A stretch of DNA of 64,000 nt from Saccharopolyspora gloriosae. GTDB lineage: Bacteria; Actinomycetota; Actinomycetes; Mycobacteriales; Pseudonocardiaceae. The stretch lies in contig NZ_JACHIV010000001.1 in NCBI RefSeq assembly GCF_014203325.1, positions 5,023,501 through 5,087,500 on the forward strand, in the 5' to 3' direction. The translations under genes and the position numbers were made by a program. Below the pieces are notes generated by a model. The model had not been told where the DNA came from. It worked only from the letters and a program-made list of their open reading frames with translations, and made no database searches. Shown here one piece after another: positions 43,160 through 56,256 of the stretch. The stretch's first letter is position 1. Every line of letters begins with the position of its first letter.

Positions 43160-44376
43160 TGTCGCTCGCCGAGACCGACCCCTACCTTGGTCGGGTGCGT
43201 GAAAACGGGAAGTGGGCCGCTCGGCTGGCCTTGTGGGACGGCAAGTTCCGATCGCTGCTGCTGGATCTGCTGATCGCGTTCCTCGCGGTGGCCACGCCGG
43301 ACGATCCGGCGGTCTGGCAGCAGTGGGTGCTGATCCCCGGCAACGCGGCGCTGTTCGGCGCGATGCTGCTGCGCAGGCGGTTCCCGCTGGTCGCGGTCGC
43401 GGCCGCCTCGGCCCACTCGCTGCTGGTGGGTACCGACGGCGGGGCCACGGGCATGGTGGTCGCGATGTACACGCTGGCCAGTCGCCGCGGGCCGACTTCG
43501 GTCACGTGGATCGGCGCCGGGATCGTCGCCGCTTCGCACGTGGTGCGGGTGCTGCTGCCGGGCAACGGGGCGCTGTGGTCCGACGGCCCGTTCACGGTGG
43601 CGCTGGGCGTGCTCGCCGGGTTCGCGATGATCGCGGCGCTGCCGCTGCTGCTCGGGTTGTGGCTCTACTCGCGCAGGGACCTGCTGACGAGCCTGCGGGA
43701 ACGCGCGGTGCAGGCCGAGCGGGAGCGGGATCTGCTGGCGGAGCGCGCGGTCACCGCCGAGCGGCGGCGCATCGCCCGCGAGATGCACGACGTGGTGGCC
43801 CACCGGGTCAGCGTCATCTCGTTGCAGGCGGGGGCGTTGACGATGACGGCCACCGACCAGCGCACCGAGGAGGTCGCCGAGGTGATCCGGGTGTCCAGCT
43901 CGGCCGCGCTCAGCGAGCTGCGGGAGATGCTGCGGGCGCTGCGCGACGATGCCGAGAACCCCGGTGGCGACCACGCGGCACCGTCCTTGGACGGGTTGCG
44001 GGACCTGGTCGAGGATTCGGTCGCGGCGGGCGCGGACATCGCGCTGGACATGCCGCAGGAGTTGCCGGAGACCTCCGCGGTGGTCGGTCGCGCCGCGTAC
44101 CGCGTGCTGCAGGAGGCGTTGACGAACGCGGGCAAGCACGCCCCCGGTTCGCCGGTGCGCGCCGAGATCCTCGCCGCCGCCGACGGCCTGGTGGTGGAGG
44201 TGACCAACCAGCGCGGCGCGGGCACGACGGTGGTGGAGGGCTCCGGCTACGGCCTGATCGGCATGCGGGAGCGGGTCACCCTCGCGGGCGGCACCTTGCA
44301 GGTCGGCCGCACCGACGACGACGGCTACCGGGTGCGGGCCGCGTTCCCGGTGCTGGAGGGCGCGAACGCATCCTGA
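43159..44376 (+). CDS. Sensor histidine kinase linked to the ABC transporter
   Basis: A 405-residue kinase with about five N-terminal hydrophobic segments, a coiled coil (RAVQAERERDLLAERAVTA), the phospho-acceptor helix REMHDVVAHRVSVISLQAGA near residue 210, and an ATPase domain with LQEALTNAGKHAPG and GYGLIGMRERV. It belongs to the HisKA_3 group that works with LuxR-type regulators; such a regulator follows 110 bases downstream. The start overlaps the permease stop (TGATG). Together they probably sense a stress and control the transporter. Confidence 0.92.
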   Translation: MSLAETDPYLGRVRENGKWAARLALWDGKFRSLLLDLLIAFLAVATPDDPAVWQQWVLIPGNAALFGAMLLRRRFPLVAVAAASAHSLLVGTDGGATGMVVAMYTLASRRGPTSVTWIGAGIVAASHVVRVLLPGNGALWSDGPFTVALGVLAGFAMIAALPLLLGLWLYSRRDLLTSLRERAVQAERERDLLAERAVTAERRRIAREMHDVVAHRVSVISLQAGALTMTATDQRTEEVAEVIRVSSSAALSELREMLRALRDDAENPGGDHAAPSLDGLRDLVEDSVAAGADIALDMPQELPETSAVVGRAAYRVLQEALTNAGKHAPGSPVRAEILAAADGLVVEVTNQRGAGTTVVEGSGYGLIGMRERVTLAGGTLQVGRTDDDGYRVRAAFPVLEGANAS

Positions 44377-44485
44377 CCGTCCACAGAGGAACGTGACCGC
44401 GCTGTCCGGTTCCGGGACACCTTGAGGAGACCGGGACCGGGCTGGATACCGTGGGACGGCAACGTCGTCGGGCGCGGGGAGTCAC

Positions 44486-45130
44486 GTGGGCATCAGGGTG
44501 GTCCTGCTGGAGGACGAGGAACTGGTGCGCGGTGGCATCCGCCTCATCCTCGAATCGGATCCGGGCATCGAGGTGGCGGCGGAAGCCCCGGACGGCTCGG
44601 GTGTGGTCGAACTGGTCGCCAAGCACCGGCCGGACGTGGTGCTCACCGACATCCAGATGCCCCGCGTCGACGGCCTGGAGGTGACCAAGCGGGTCACCGC
44701 GCTGCCCGAGGCGCCCGCCGTGCTGGTGCTGACCACGTTCGACGTCGACGAGTACGTGCACGCCGCCCTGCAGGCCGGGGCTTCCGGGTTCCTGCTCAAG
44801 GACACGCCGCCGCGCGAGCTCGCCGCCGCCGTGCACACCGTGGCCTCCGGCGAGGCGATGCTCTCGCCGCGGATCACCAAGCGGCTGCTGGGCACGTTCG
44901 CCGCGGGCAAGGGAAGCTCCGACGCCCGCGGCAAGATGGACCAGCTCACCCCGCGCGAGCGGGAGGTGGCGATCGCCGTGGCGCAGGGCCTGAGCAACGC
45001 GGAGATCGCCGCGCACCTCTACATGAGCGCCTCCACCGTGAAAGTCCACATCGGACGGATCATGGGCAAGCTCGGCGCCTCGAACCGCACCCAGGTAGCC
45101 ATCGTCACCCACGACGCAGGTCTAGCCTGA
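44486..45130 (+). CDS. LuxR/NarL-family response regulator (ABC operon)
   Basis: A 214-residue response regulator with the acidic pair LLEDEE at the start, phospho-acceptor aspartate in VVLTDIQMPRVDG near residue 53, FLLKDTPPRE near 103, and a LuxR helix-turn-helix (LTPREREVAIAVAQGLSNAE, ASTVKVHIGRIMGKLG). GTG at 44486 is behind GGGGAG. It pairs with the kinase upstream. The third copy of the structured repeat begins about 90 bases after its stop. Confidence 0.93.
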   Translation: MGIRVVLLEDEELVRGGIRLILESDPGIEVAAEAPDGSGVVELVAKHRPDVVLTDIQMPRVDGLEVTKRVTALPEAPAVLVLTTFDVDEYVHAALQAGASGFLLKDTPPRELAAAVHTVASGEAMLSPRITKRLLGTFAAGKGSSDARGKMDQLTPREREVAIAVAQGLSNAEIAAHLYMSASTVKVHIGRIMGKLGASNRTQVAIVTHDAGLA

Positions 45131-45221
45131 CCCGCCGCCGGAACGGCCCGCGCGGCGGGCCTCATCACCTTTTCCTTGATCCTGTCCTTCCAGGTGAGCG
45201 GCGTTGTGGGTCTTTGTCCTG

Positions 45222-45374
45222 TCAGCGGCGAAGCCGCTGAGCAGCGACCACCAAAGCAAAAAGACCACCCGCGGGTTCTCAGTGGCTTCCTCGCGAGGAC
45301 AGCTTTTTCCCTCGTGGCGGAGCCACTCGGGAAAAAGATCCCGCAGCGAGGAAGCCACTGAGGTTCCGCCACCT
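45222..45374. repeat. Structured covarying repeat, copy 3
   Basis: A first hairpin, TCAGCGGC-GAA-GCCGCTGA at 45222-45240 (identical to copy 2), is followed by the core. The outer stem is CTCAGTGGCTTCCTCGC at 45278-45294 with exact complement 45346-45362, around a 51-base inner part identical to copy 1. It lies between two convergent response regulator genes. Confidence 0.87.
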
Positions 45375-45409
45375 GACCCATCACTCAAGCCGAGATCAAA
45401 GACAACCGC

Positions 45410-46078
45410 TCAACCGCTCCCCCGAGGCACCACCAGGCCTGATTCGTAGGCGATGACCACTGCCTGCGCCCGGCTGGACACGCCGAGCTTCGTCATCGCC
45501 CGGTTCACGTGGGTCTTCACGGTGCCTTCGCTGACGACGAGGTGTTCGGCGATCTCGGCGTTGGTGGCGCCGGTCGCGATCAGCCGCAGCACGTCCAGTT
45601 CCCGCCGGGTGAGCGTGGACAGCTGCGACGGGATCCCCGAGTTCGGCGGCGGCACCCGCATGTAGGTCTCCACCAAACGCCGGGTGATGGTGGGGCCGAA
45701 CAGCATCCCGCCGTCGGCGACGGTGCGCACCCCGGTGATCAGCGTTTCCGGCGGGCTGTCCTTGAGCAGAAAACCCGACGCGCCCGCCCGCAGCGCCGAG
45801 TACACGTAGTCGTCCAGGTCGAACACGGTCAGCACCAGGATTCCCGGTCGCGGCGGTTCGGCCTCGGCGAGGATCCGCTCGGTGGCGCCCACCCCGTCCA
45901 GCTCGGGCAGCCGCAGGTCCATCAGCACCACGTCGGGGCGCAGTTCCTTCGCCAGCGCCACGGCTTCGCGGCCGTTCGCGGCTTCGCCGACGACGTCGAT
46001 GCCGGGGGTGGCGCGCAGCAGCGCGGCGAACCCGGCCCGCAGCAGGTCCTGGTCGTCGACGATGAGGACACCGGTCAT
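45410..46078 (-). CDS. LuxR/NarL-family response regulator
   Basis: A 222-residue response regulator with the acidic pair in IVDDQDLL, phospho-acceptor aspartate in VVLMDLRLPELDG near residue 54, FLLKDSPPETL near 105, and a LuxR helix-turn-helix (LTRRELDVLRLIATGATNAE, SEGTVKTHVNRAMTKLG). It is paired with the kinase at 46098-47267, 19 bases apart. It resembles the regulator at 44486 with which it is convergent. Confidence 0.93.
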   Translation of the reverse strand: MTGVLIVDDQDLLRAGFAALLRATPGIDVVGEAANGREAVALAKELRPDVVLMDLRLPELDGVGATERILAEAEPPRPGILVLTVFDLDDYVYSALRAGASGFLLKDSPPETLITGVRTVADGGMLFGPTITRRLVETYMRVPPPNSGIPSQLSTLTRRELDVLRLIATGATNAEIAEHLVVSEGTVKTHVNRAMTKLGVSSRAQAVVIAYESGLVVPRGSG

Positions 46079-46097
46079 GCCGCCGCTCCCGGTCCGG

Positions 46098-47267
46098 TCA
46101 GTCCCCGGAGCGGGGAATGCGCAGCGTCACCTGGAAACCGCCCTCGGGGCGGCGCCCCGCTTCGACGGTGCCGCCGTACATCTTCGCCCGTTCGCACATG
46201 CCGATCAAACCGTGCCCGGATGGCCTGCTGCTGTTCGGGGCGGGTGCGCCTTCGTTGCGGACGAGCACGGTCACGGCGTCGGCGTCGTGGCGCACGACGA
46301 CTTCGGCGGTGGCCGACGGGGCGTGCTTGAGCACGTTGGTCAGCGCTTCCTGCACGACGCGGTAGGCGCACAGCTCGGCGCCCGGGGACAGGGCTCGCGG
46401 TTCGCCTTCGGTGCGCAGCCGCACCGCCACTCCGGAGGACCGGACCCGTTCCAGCAGCACCGGGAGCTCGTCGAGCCCGGGTTGCGGCAGGAACCGGGTG
46501 TCGGCGTCGGGCTGCTCCAGGCTGGGCCGCAGCACCCGCAGCAACCTGCCGAGTTCGTCGAGGGAGCTGGTGGTGGTCGCCGAGATCGTGTTCAGCGCCT
46601 CGCGGGCCGTTTCCAGGTCGGAGTCCAGCACGTAGCGCGCGAGGCTCGCCTGCACGGACACGACGGACAGGTGGTGGGCGACGACGTCGTGCAGTTCGTG
46701 GGCGATGCGCATTCGCTCCTCGGTGACGGCGCGCTCGGCCTCCAGGTCCCGTTCGTGGCGTAACCGTTCGGCCTGTTCGCCGCGCACCCGGATCGCGTAG
46801 CCCAGGACGACCGCGATGACGGCTTGGGTGGAGCCGAACAGAATCCCGGCGAACGAATCGGCCGACAACGCGAAGTCGGCGATGCCGTAGGCGACCCCGC
46901 CGCTGACCACCGCGATCACGGCGGCGGCGACGGGCACGGACCGGCCCAGCGGGTGGCGCACCGCCACGGTGTAGATCGCGACCAGCGGGCCGAGCAGCCC
47001 GAGGGAGGTCTTGCAGCCGGAGCCGTAGAACGTGGTCAGCGCGAGCGCGACGACCACCAGCACCGGCATCGGGTACCGCCTGCGCAGCACCAGCGGTGCC
47101 GCGCCGAGCACGGCCGCGGTGTACGCGACGGGGCCGGGGTCGCCGCTGTGGAGCACGTCGGCCGGCGCGATGCCCAGCAGCGCGACGTAGGTGACGAAGC
47201 CCGCCAGCACCGCGTCCGCCAGGTACGGGTACCGCTGCGGCCACGCGGTCCAGCGAGCTGAGTTCAC
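46098..47267 (-). CDS. Sensor histidine kinase
   Basis: A 389-residue kinase with about five N-terminal hydrophobic segments, a coiled coil, the phospho-acceptor helix HELHDVVAHHLSVVSVQASL near residue 190, and an ATPase domain with VVQEALTNVLKHAPSA and GHGLIGMCERAKMYGG. It is of the HisKA_3 group. GTG at 47267 starts it. It forms a two-component system with the LuxR-type regulator downstream. The trigger and targets are unknown. Confidence 0.92.
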   Translation of the reverse strand: MNSARWTAWPQRYPYLADAVLAGFVTYVALLGIAPADVLHSGDPGPVAYTAAVLGAAPLVLRRRYPMPVLVVVALALTTFYGSGCKTSLGLLGPLVAIYTVAVRHPLGRSVPVAAAVIAVVSGGVAYGIADFALSADSFAGILFGSTQAVIAVVLGYAIRVRGEQAERLRHERDLEAERAVTEERMRIAHELHDVVAHHLSVVSVQASLARYVLDSDLETAREALNTISATTTSSLDELGRLLRVLRPSLEQPDADTRFLPQPGLDELPVLLERVRSSGVAVRLRTEGEPRALSPGAELCAYRVVQEALTNVLKHAPSATAEVVVRHDADAVTVLVRNEGAPAPNSSRPSGHGLIGMCERAKMYGGTVEAGRRPEGGFQVTLRIPRSGD

Positions 47268-47563
47268 CGTGCGAACCTAGCCGCCGCGGGAACCCGGTCC
47301 CGTCGTCGGGACCGGCGCTCGGCACCTCGACCGATCTTCCGGGATCCCACCCGAATTCATGTGGTAGACCTGCGTTCGCAGTCGCTCCAGCGGTGATCTC
47401 CGCTAACTTTTTGGTGGGTTCCTACAAAACCTCGGCTCCGGCATGCGCCGGGTCGGACATTGGTGCACCACCCGTTGACGGAGCAGGGTGTAGGTAGGTG
47501 CAGGCGACGCTCCGGGCTCTCGGACGTCGCCTGTTGTGCGTGGCAAATCAGGAGGCTCATCCG
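47268..47563. other. Divergent promoter region before the carboxylase gene
   Basis: Just under 300 bases between the histidine kinase and the carboxylase gene. It includes a comparatively T-rich CTAACTTTTTGGTGGG near 47402 and a TTGACGG near 47474 that could be a -35 element. No gene is evident. The carboxylase ribosome binding site AGGAGG is at its right end. Confidence 0.4.
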
Positions 47564-53035
<5,472 letters not shown>

Positions 53036-53047
53036 GGACGAGGCCGG

Positions 53048-53130
53048 GCCCGCGATCCACGTGGTCGCGGGCTCGGTCGGCGTCAGGAGCGGGAAGCGGG
53101 GATGACCACCCCCTGGAGGGCCATCCCCGC
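53048..53130 (+). terminator. Two tandem hairpins after the carboxylase gene
   Basis: The first pairs GCCCGCGA (53048-53055) with TCGCGGGC (53065-53072). The second pairs GCGGGGATG (53096-53104) with CATCCCCGC (53122-53130). There is no T-run, but the position, 12 bases after the stop, suits a transcription end. Confidence 0.55.
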
Positions 53131-53370
53131 CGGTGCCTCCCCGTGATCGCCGCGCGGCCGCACCCGTTCCGGCATTAGCGCACAGCGATGCGAGGACCAA
53201 GTTAGTGATCTTGGTCGAGAACGGTCGACATCCCTGAGGAGTAGATCCGGGGTAAACCTACGTAGTAGTAGGTAAGCGGGACTCGCCCGTTCCGGATCCT
53301 AGCGGCGCAGCGCCTCCCTCGGTGCCCACCCGGCCACGACCACCGGTCGGGTGATCAGCGACGCTCTCCG

Positions 53371-53396
53371 GGAATCAGCGGGCCGCCCGCGCGGTT
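53371..53396 (+). promoter_or_regulatory. SigR/SigH-type promoter of mycothione reductase
   Basis: GGAAT at 53371-53375 (GGGAAT from 53370), 18 bases, then GTT at 53394-53396. This exactly matches the GGAAT-N18-GTT consensus of the thiol-oxidative-stress sigma factors SigR (Streptomyces) and SigH (mycobacteria). The start codon lies about 58 bases downstream. Mycothione reductase is a known member of such regulons, so control by disulfide stress is likely. Confidence 0.75.
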
Positions 53397-53453
53397 GTAC
53401 CGCGGAGGTGCGCCTCCGGCGCCGCGCACCGCGGTACCCACGACGAGCACAGG

Positions 53454-54863
53454 ATGGACATGCCTCACTTCGACCTGGTCATCATCGGCAGCGGTTCCGG
53501 CAACTCGATCCTCGACGAGCGGTTCGACGACTGGAACGTCGCGATCGTGGAGAAGGGCGTCGGCAGCACCGGGAACTACGGCGGCACCTGCCTGAACGTG
53601 GGCTGCATCCCGACGAAGATGTTCGTGCACACCGCCGACACCGCGTCCAGCCCCGGCGTCGGCACCAAGCTCGGCGTGGACCTGGAGCTGCGGGACGTGC
53701 GCTGGCGCGACATCCGGGACCGCATCTTCGGCCGCATCGACGCCATCTCCGACGGGGGCCGCCGCTACCGCGCCGAGGGCAGCGCGAACGTCACCCTGTT
53801 CCAGGGCGAGGCCCGGTTCACCGGGGTGAAGGAACTCACCGTGGCGACCGGCTCCGGCCCCGAGACGATCACCGCGGACCGCTTCGTCGTCGCCGCCGGC
53901 GGCCGCCCGGCCACTCCCGACATCCCCGGCATCGACGCGGTCGACTTCCACACCAGCGACAGCGTGATGCGCTTGGACGAGCTGCCCGCTCGCATGATCA
54001 TCCTCGGCAGCGGCTTCATCGGCGCCGAGTTCGCGCACGTGTTGTCCGCGCTGGGCGTCGAGGTGACGGTGGTGGCCCGTTCCGGGGCGCTGCTGCGCGC
54101 CGAGGACGAGGACGTGTCGCAGCGGTTCACCGAACTCGCCCAGGCCCGCTGGGACGTGCGCCTCAACCGCAAGCAGACCGGCGTCGAGCGCGACGGCGAC
54201 GTGGTGCGGCTGCACCTGGAAGGCCCCGACGGCGCGGAAACCGTCGAGGCGGAGCAGCTGCTCGTCGCGGTCGGCCGCACCCCGAACTCGGATCTGATCG
54301 ACGCGGTCTCGGGCGGCTTGAAGGTCCGCGAGGACGGCAAGATCGAGGTCGACGCCGAGCAGCGCACCTCCGTCGACGGCGTGTGGGCGCTGGGCGACGT
54401 CAGCTCCGACCACGAGCTCAAGCACGTAGCGAACCACGAGCAGCGCGTCGTGCAGCACAACCTGCTGCACCCCGACGAGCTCATCGACTCCGACCACACC
54501 TACGTGCCGCACGCGGTGTTCTCCTCCCCGCAGATCGCCGCCGTCGGGCTCACCGAGCAGCAGGCGCGGGAGCAGGGCGTCGACTACGTCACGAAGATCC
54601 AGAACTACGGCGACATCGCCTACGGCTGGGCGATGGAGGACACCACCGGTTTCCTCAAGCTGCTCGCCGACCCCGCCGACGGCACCATCCTCGGCGCGCA
54701 CATCATCGGCCCGCAGGCGCCGACCTTGCTGCAGCCGCTGATCCAGGCCATGCAGTTCGGCCTGGACGCCCGCACGATGGCCCGCGGCCAGTACTGGATC
54801 CACCCGGCCATGCCGGAACTGCTGGAGAACGCCCTGCTCGGGCTGGAACTGCACCCGGAGTGA
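53454..54863 (+). CDS. mtr: Mycothione reductase
   Basis: A 469-residue pyridine nucleotide-disulfide oxidoreductase. It has the FAD-binding LVIIGSGSGNSILDERFDDW, the redox-active cysteine pair in GGTCLNVGCIPTKM near residue 45, an NADPH-binding LGSGFIGAEFAHVLSALG near 182, and the catalytic His in YWIHPAMPELLENALLGLEL at the C-terminus. It reduces mycothiol disulfide with NADPH in the cytoplasm, protecting actinobacteria from oxidative stress. ATG at 53454 or 53460 could start it. A SigR-type promoter lies upstream, which supports the call. Confidence 0.94.
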   Translation: MDMPHFDLVIIGSGSGNSILDERFDDWNVAIVEKGVGSTGNYGGTCLNVGCIPTKMFVHTADTASSPGVGTKLGVDLELRDVRWRDIRDRIFGRIDAISDGGRRYRAEGSANVTLFQGEARFTGVKELTVATGSGPETITADRFVVAAGGRPATPDIPGIDAVDFHTSDSVMRLDELPARMIILGSGFIGAEFAHVLSALGVEVTVVARSGALLRAEDEDVSQRFTELAQARWDVRLNRKQTGVERDGDVVRLHLEGPDGAETVEAEQLLVAVGRTPNSDLIDAVSGGLKVREDGKIEVDAEQRTSVDGVWALGDVSSDHELKHVANHEQRVVQHNLLHPDELIDSDHTYVPHAVFSSPQIAAVGLTEQQAREQGVDYVTKIQNYGDIAYGWAMEDTTGFLKLLADPADGTILGAHIIGPQAPTLLQPLIQAMQFGLDARTMARGQYWIHPAMPELLENALLGLELHPE

Positions 54864-54888
54864 GCTCCGGCCCGATCCCGAGGTGACG

Positions 54889-55392
54889 ATGCGCCTGCTG
54901 CTGCTCGCCGACACGCACCTGCCCAAGCGCGCCAAGGCGCTGCCCGAGCAGGTGTGGCAGGAGGTCGCGCGGGCGGACGTCGTGTTCCACGCCGGAGATT
55001 GGGTGGAGCCGCCGCTGCTGGACGAACTCGAATCCCGCAGCGCGCGGCTCATCGGCGTGTGGGGCAACAACGACGGCGAACAGCTGCGGCGCCGGTTGCC
55101 GGAGATCGCGCGCGTGGAGCTCGATGGCGTCGGTTTCGCGATGATCCACGAAACCGGCGCCGCCCAAGGCCGGGAACGCCGCTGCGACAAGGACTTCCCC
55201 GACGCGGACGTGCTCGTCTTCGGCCACAGCCACATCCCGTGGGACACGGTCACGCCGAACGGCCTGCGCCTGCTCAACCCCGGCTCCCCCACCGACCGCA
55301 GACGCCAACCCCACTGCACGTACCAGACGGCGGAGCTCATTGACGGCGAACTGACAGGGGTCACCCTGCACCGCCTACCGCCGCGCGCCTGA
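54889..55392 (+). CDS. YfcE/MJ0936-like metallophosphoesterase
   Basis: A 167-residue calcineurin-like phosphoesterase with the metal motifs in order: LLADTHLPKRA, HAGDWVEP near residue 35, VWGNNDGEQL near 56, MIHETG near 84, and VFGHSHIPWD near 108, and a final LLNPGSPTD. Such proteins hydrolyse phosphodiesters in the cytoplasm; the substrate is not known. ATG at 54889 is behind GAGGTG; a GTG 6 bases earlier is an alternative. It follows mtr by 25 bases and may be co-transcribed. Confidence 0.92.
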   Translation: MRLLLLADTHLPKRAKALPEQVWQEVARADVVFHAGDWVEPPLLDELESRSARLIGVWGNNDGEQLRRRLPEIARVELDGVGFAMIHETGAAQGRERRCDKDFPDADVLVFGHSHIPWDTVTPNGLRLLNPGSPTDRRRQPHCTYQTAELIDGELTGVTLHRLPPRA

Positions 55393-55422
55393 TCTCGTTG
55401 TTGCTGGGATACAACTGCAAGC

Positions 55423-55710
55423 ATGGATTCAACCGAGTACGAGGGATCAGCCGAAGCCACTGTCACTGCGCAAGGGCGGTCGGCCATCCCGAAGGAAGTC
55501 CGCCAAGCTGCCGGGCGCGAACCGGGAACGAAGGCCTACATCACCGCGAAGGGCACCGGTGGTCGGATCGTCTTGGAGACTCGCGCTCAGAAGATTCAGC
55601 GTTTGCGGACAACGCTAACCAAGCAACTCGGCGCCGACAGTCCCTCGCTCGCCGATGAGCTGGCCGCCGATCGCAGCCGGGACGCCCGACGCGAATCGGG
55701 TGCGACGTGA
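55423..55710 (+). CDS. AbrB/MazE-family DNA-binding protein (orphan antitoxin-like)
   Basis: A 95-residue protein with an AbrB-type swapped-hairpin start (SAEATVTAQGRSAIPKEVRQ, then GTKAYITAKGTGGRIVLETR) and a C-terminal helical tail typical of antitoxins that wrap a PIN-domain toxin. No toxin gene follows: after its stop only about 56 bases precede a convergent DUF397 gene, and the short open frame there lacks PIN motifs. It is either an orphan antitoxin or a stand-alone regulator. Confidence 0.8.
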   Translation: MDSTEYEGSAEATVTAQGRSAIPKEVRQAAGREPGTKAYITAKGTGGRIVLETRAQKIQRLRTTLTKQLGADSPSLADELAADRSRDARRESGAT

Positions 55711-55766
55711 ACGCGGCATCTGAGAGGCAGGGCTATAACGCGCTTCCGGGCGCGTCACCTCAACGG

Positions 55767-55946
55767 TCACGCCATCCAGCGGAGGAACTCCGCCCATGCG
55801 CGGTGCCCCACCGATAACTCGCCGCCGTGCGGGTCCTTCGAATCCCGCACCGAGACCGCCCGCTCGGTCAACCGGACCTCGACGCAAGCATTGGACGAGG
55901 CCGCACTGTGGCTGCTCTTGAACCAACCCGTGTCGTAGTCGTTCAT
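55767..55946 (-). CDS. DUF397 protein (second copy of a duplicated module)
   Basis: A 59-residue DUF397 protein (MNDYDTGWFKSSHSAASSNA, then VSVRDSKDPHGGELSVGHRA). It is very similar to the DUF397 protein at 56080-56256. Its ATG overlaps the stop of a truncated XRE-DUF5753 remnant (ATGA), so it is the surviving partner of a decayed second regulator. Confidence 0.88.
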   Translation of the reverse strand: MNDYDTGWFKSSHSAASSNACVEVRLTERAVSVRDSKDPHGGELSVGHRAWAEFLRWMA

Positions 55947-56060
55947 GCGACATCCTTCAGCTTCTCGACCAGCAAAGAGCGCGTCGCGCCCGCATCCACG
56001 GAGCTCACCGGCGGGGATCGGACGACCATCGAACTCCACCAGCTGCCACCACGAACCTGA
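55943..56060 (-). pseudogene. C-terminal remnant of an XRE-DUF5753 gene
   Basis: Reading the minus strand in the frame that stops at the ATGA with the DUF397 gene gives about 39 residues ending in SSVDAGATRSLLVEKLKDVA. This matches the last residues of the intact regulator at 56256-57119, which end in DPEPARDLLIEKLKDLK. No start codon, helix-turn-helix or DUF5753 core precedes it. It is best read as the 3' stump left after a tandem duplication of the XRE-DUF397 pair and loss of most of one copy. Confidence 0.7.
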
Positions 56061-56079
56061 GCGGCGAGCCCCTGTTCCG

Positions 56080-56256
56080 CTAGTTCAGCGTCGACAGGAA
56101 CGCCGCCCACGCGACGTGCCCCACCGATAACTCGCCACCCTGCGGATCTTTCGAATCCCGCACTGAAACCACCCGCTCAGTCAGCCGCACCTCGACGCAA
56201 GCGTTGGACGAGGTCGAACTGCGGCTGCTCTTGAACCATCCGGTGTCGTAGCGCAT
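56080..56256 (-). CDS. DUF397 protein, partner of the adjacent XRE regulator
   Basis: A 58-residue DUF397 protein (MRYDTGWFKSSRSSTSSNAC, then VSVRDSKDPQGGELSVGHVA). Its ATG overlaps the stop of the XRE-DUF5753 gene by one base (TGATG). It is nearly the same as the DUF397 at 55767-55946, which marks a tandem duplication. Confidence 0.9.
   Translation of the reverse strand: MRYDTGWFKSSRSSTSSNACVEVRLTERVVSVRDSKDPQGGELSVGHVAWAAFLSTLN

Larger units (their letters stand above)
53036..53453. other. Intergenic region between the carboxylase gene and mtr
   Basis: About 420 bases. It holds two hairpins (53048-53072 and 53096-53130), a small palindrome ACCTAC-GTAGTA-GTAGGT at 53256-53273, and a SigR-type promoter at 53371-53396. 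No gene is evident. Confidence 0.6.

Noticed and set aside
55708-55830. Possible toxin gene after the AbrB-type antitoxin
   Set aside because: The frame starting with GTG at 55708 is only about 36 codons, has no PIN-domain aspartates, and overlaps the convergent DUF397 gene.
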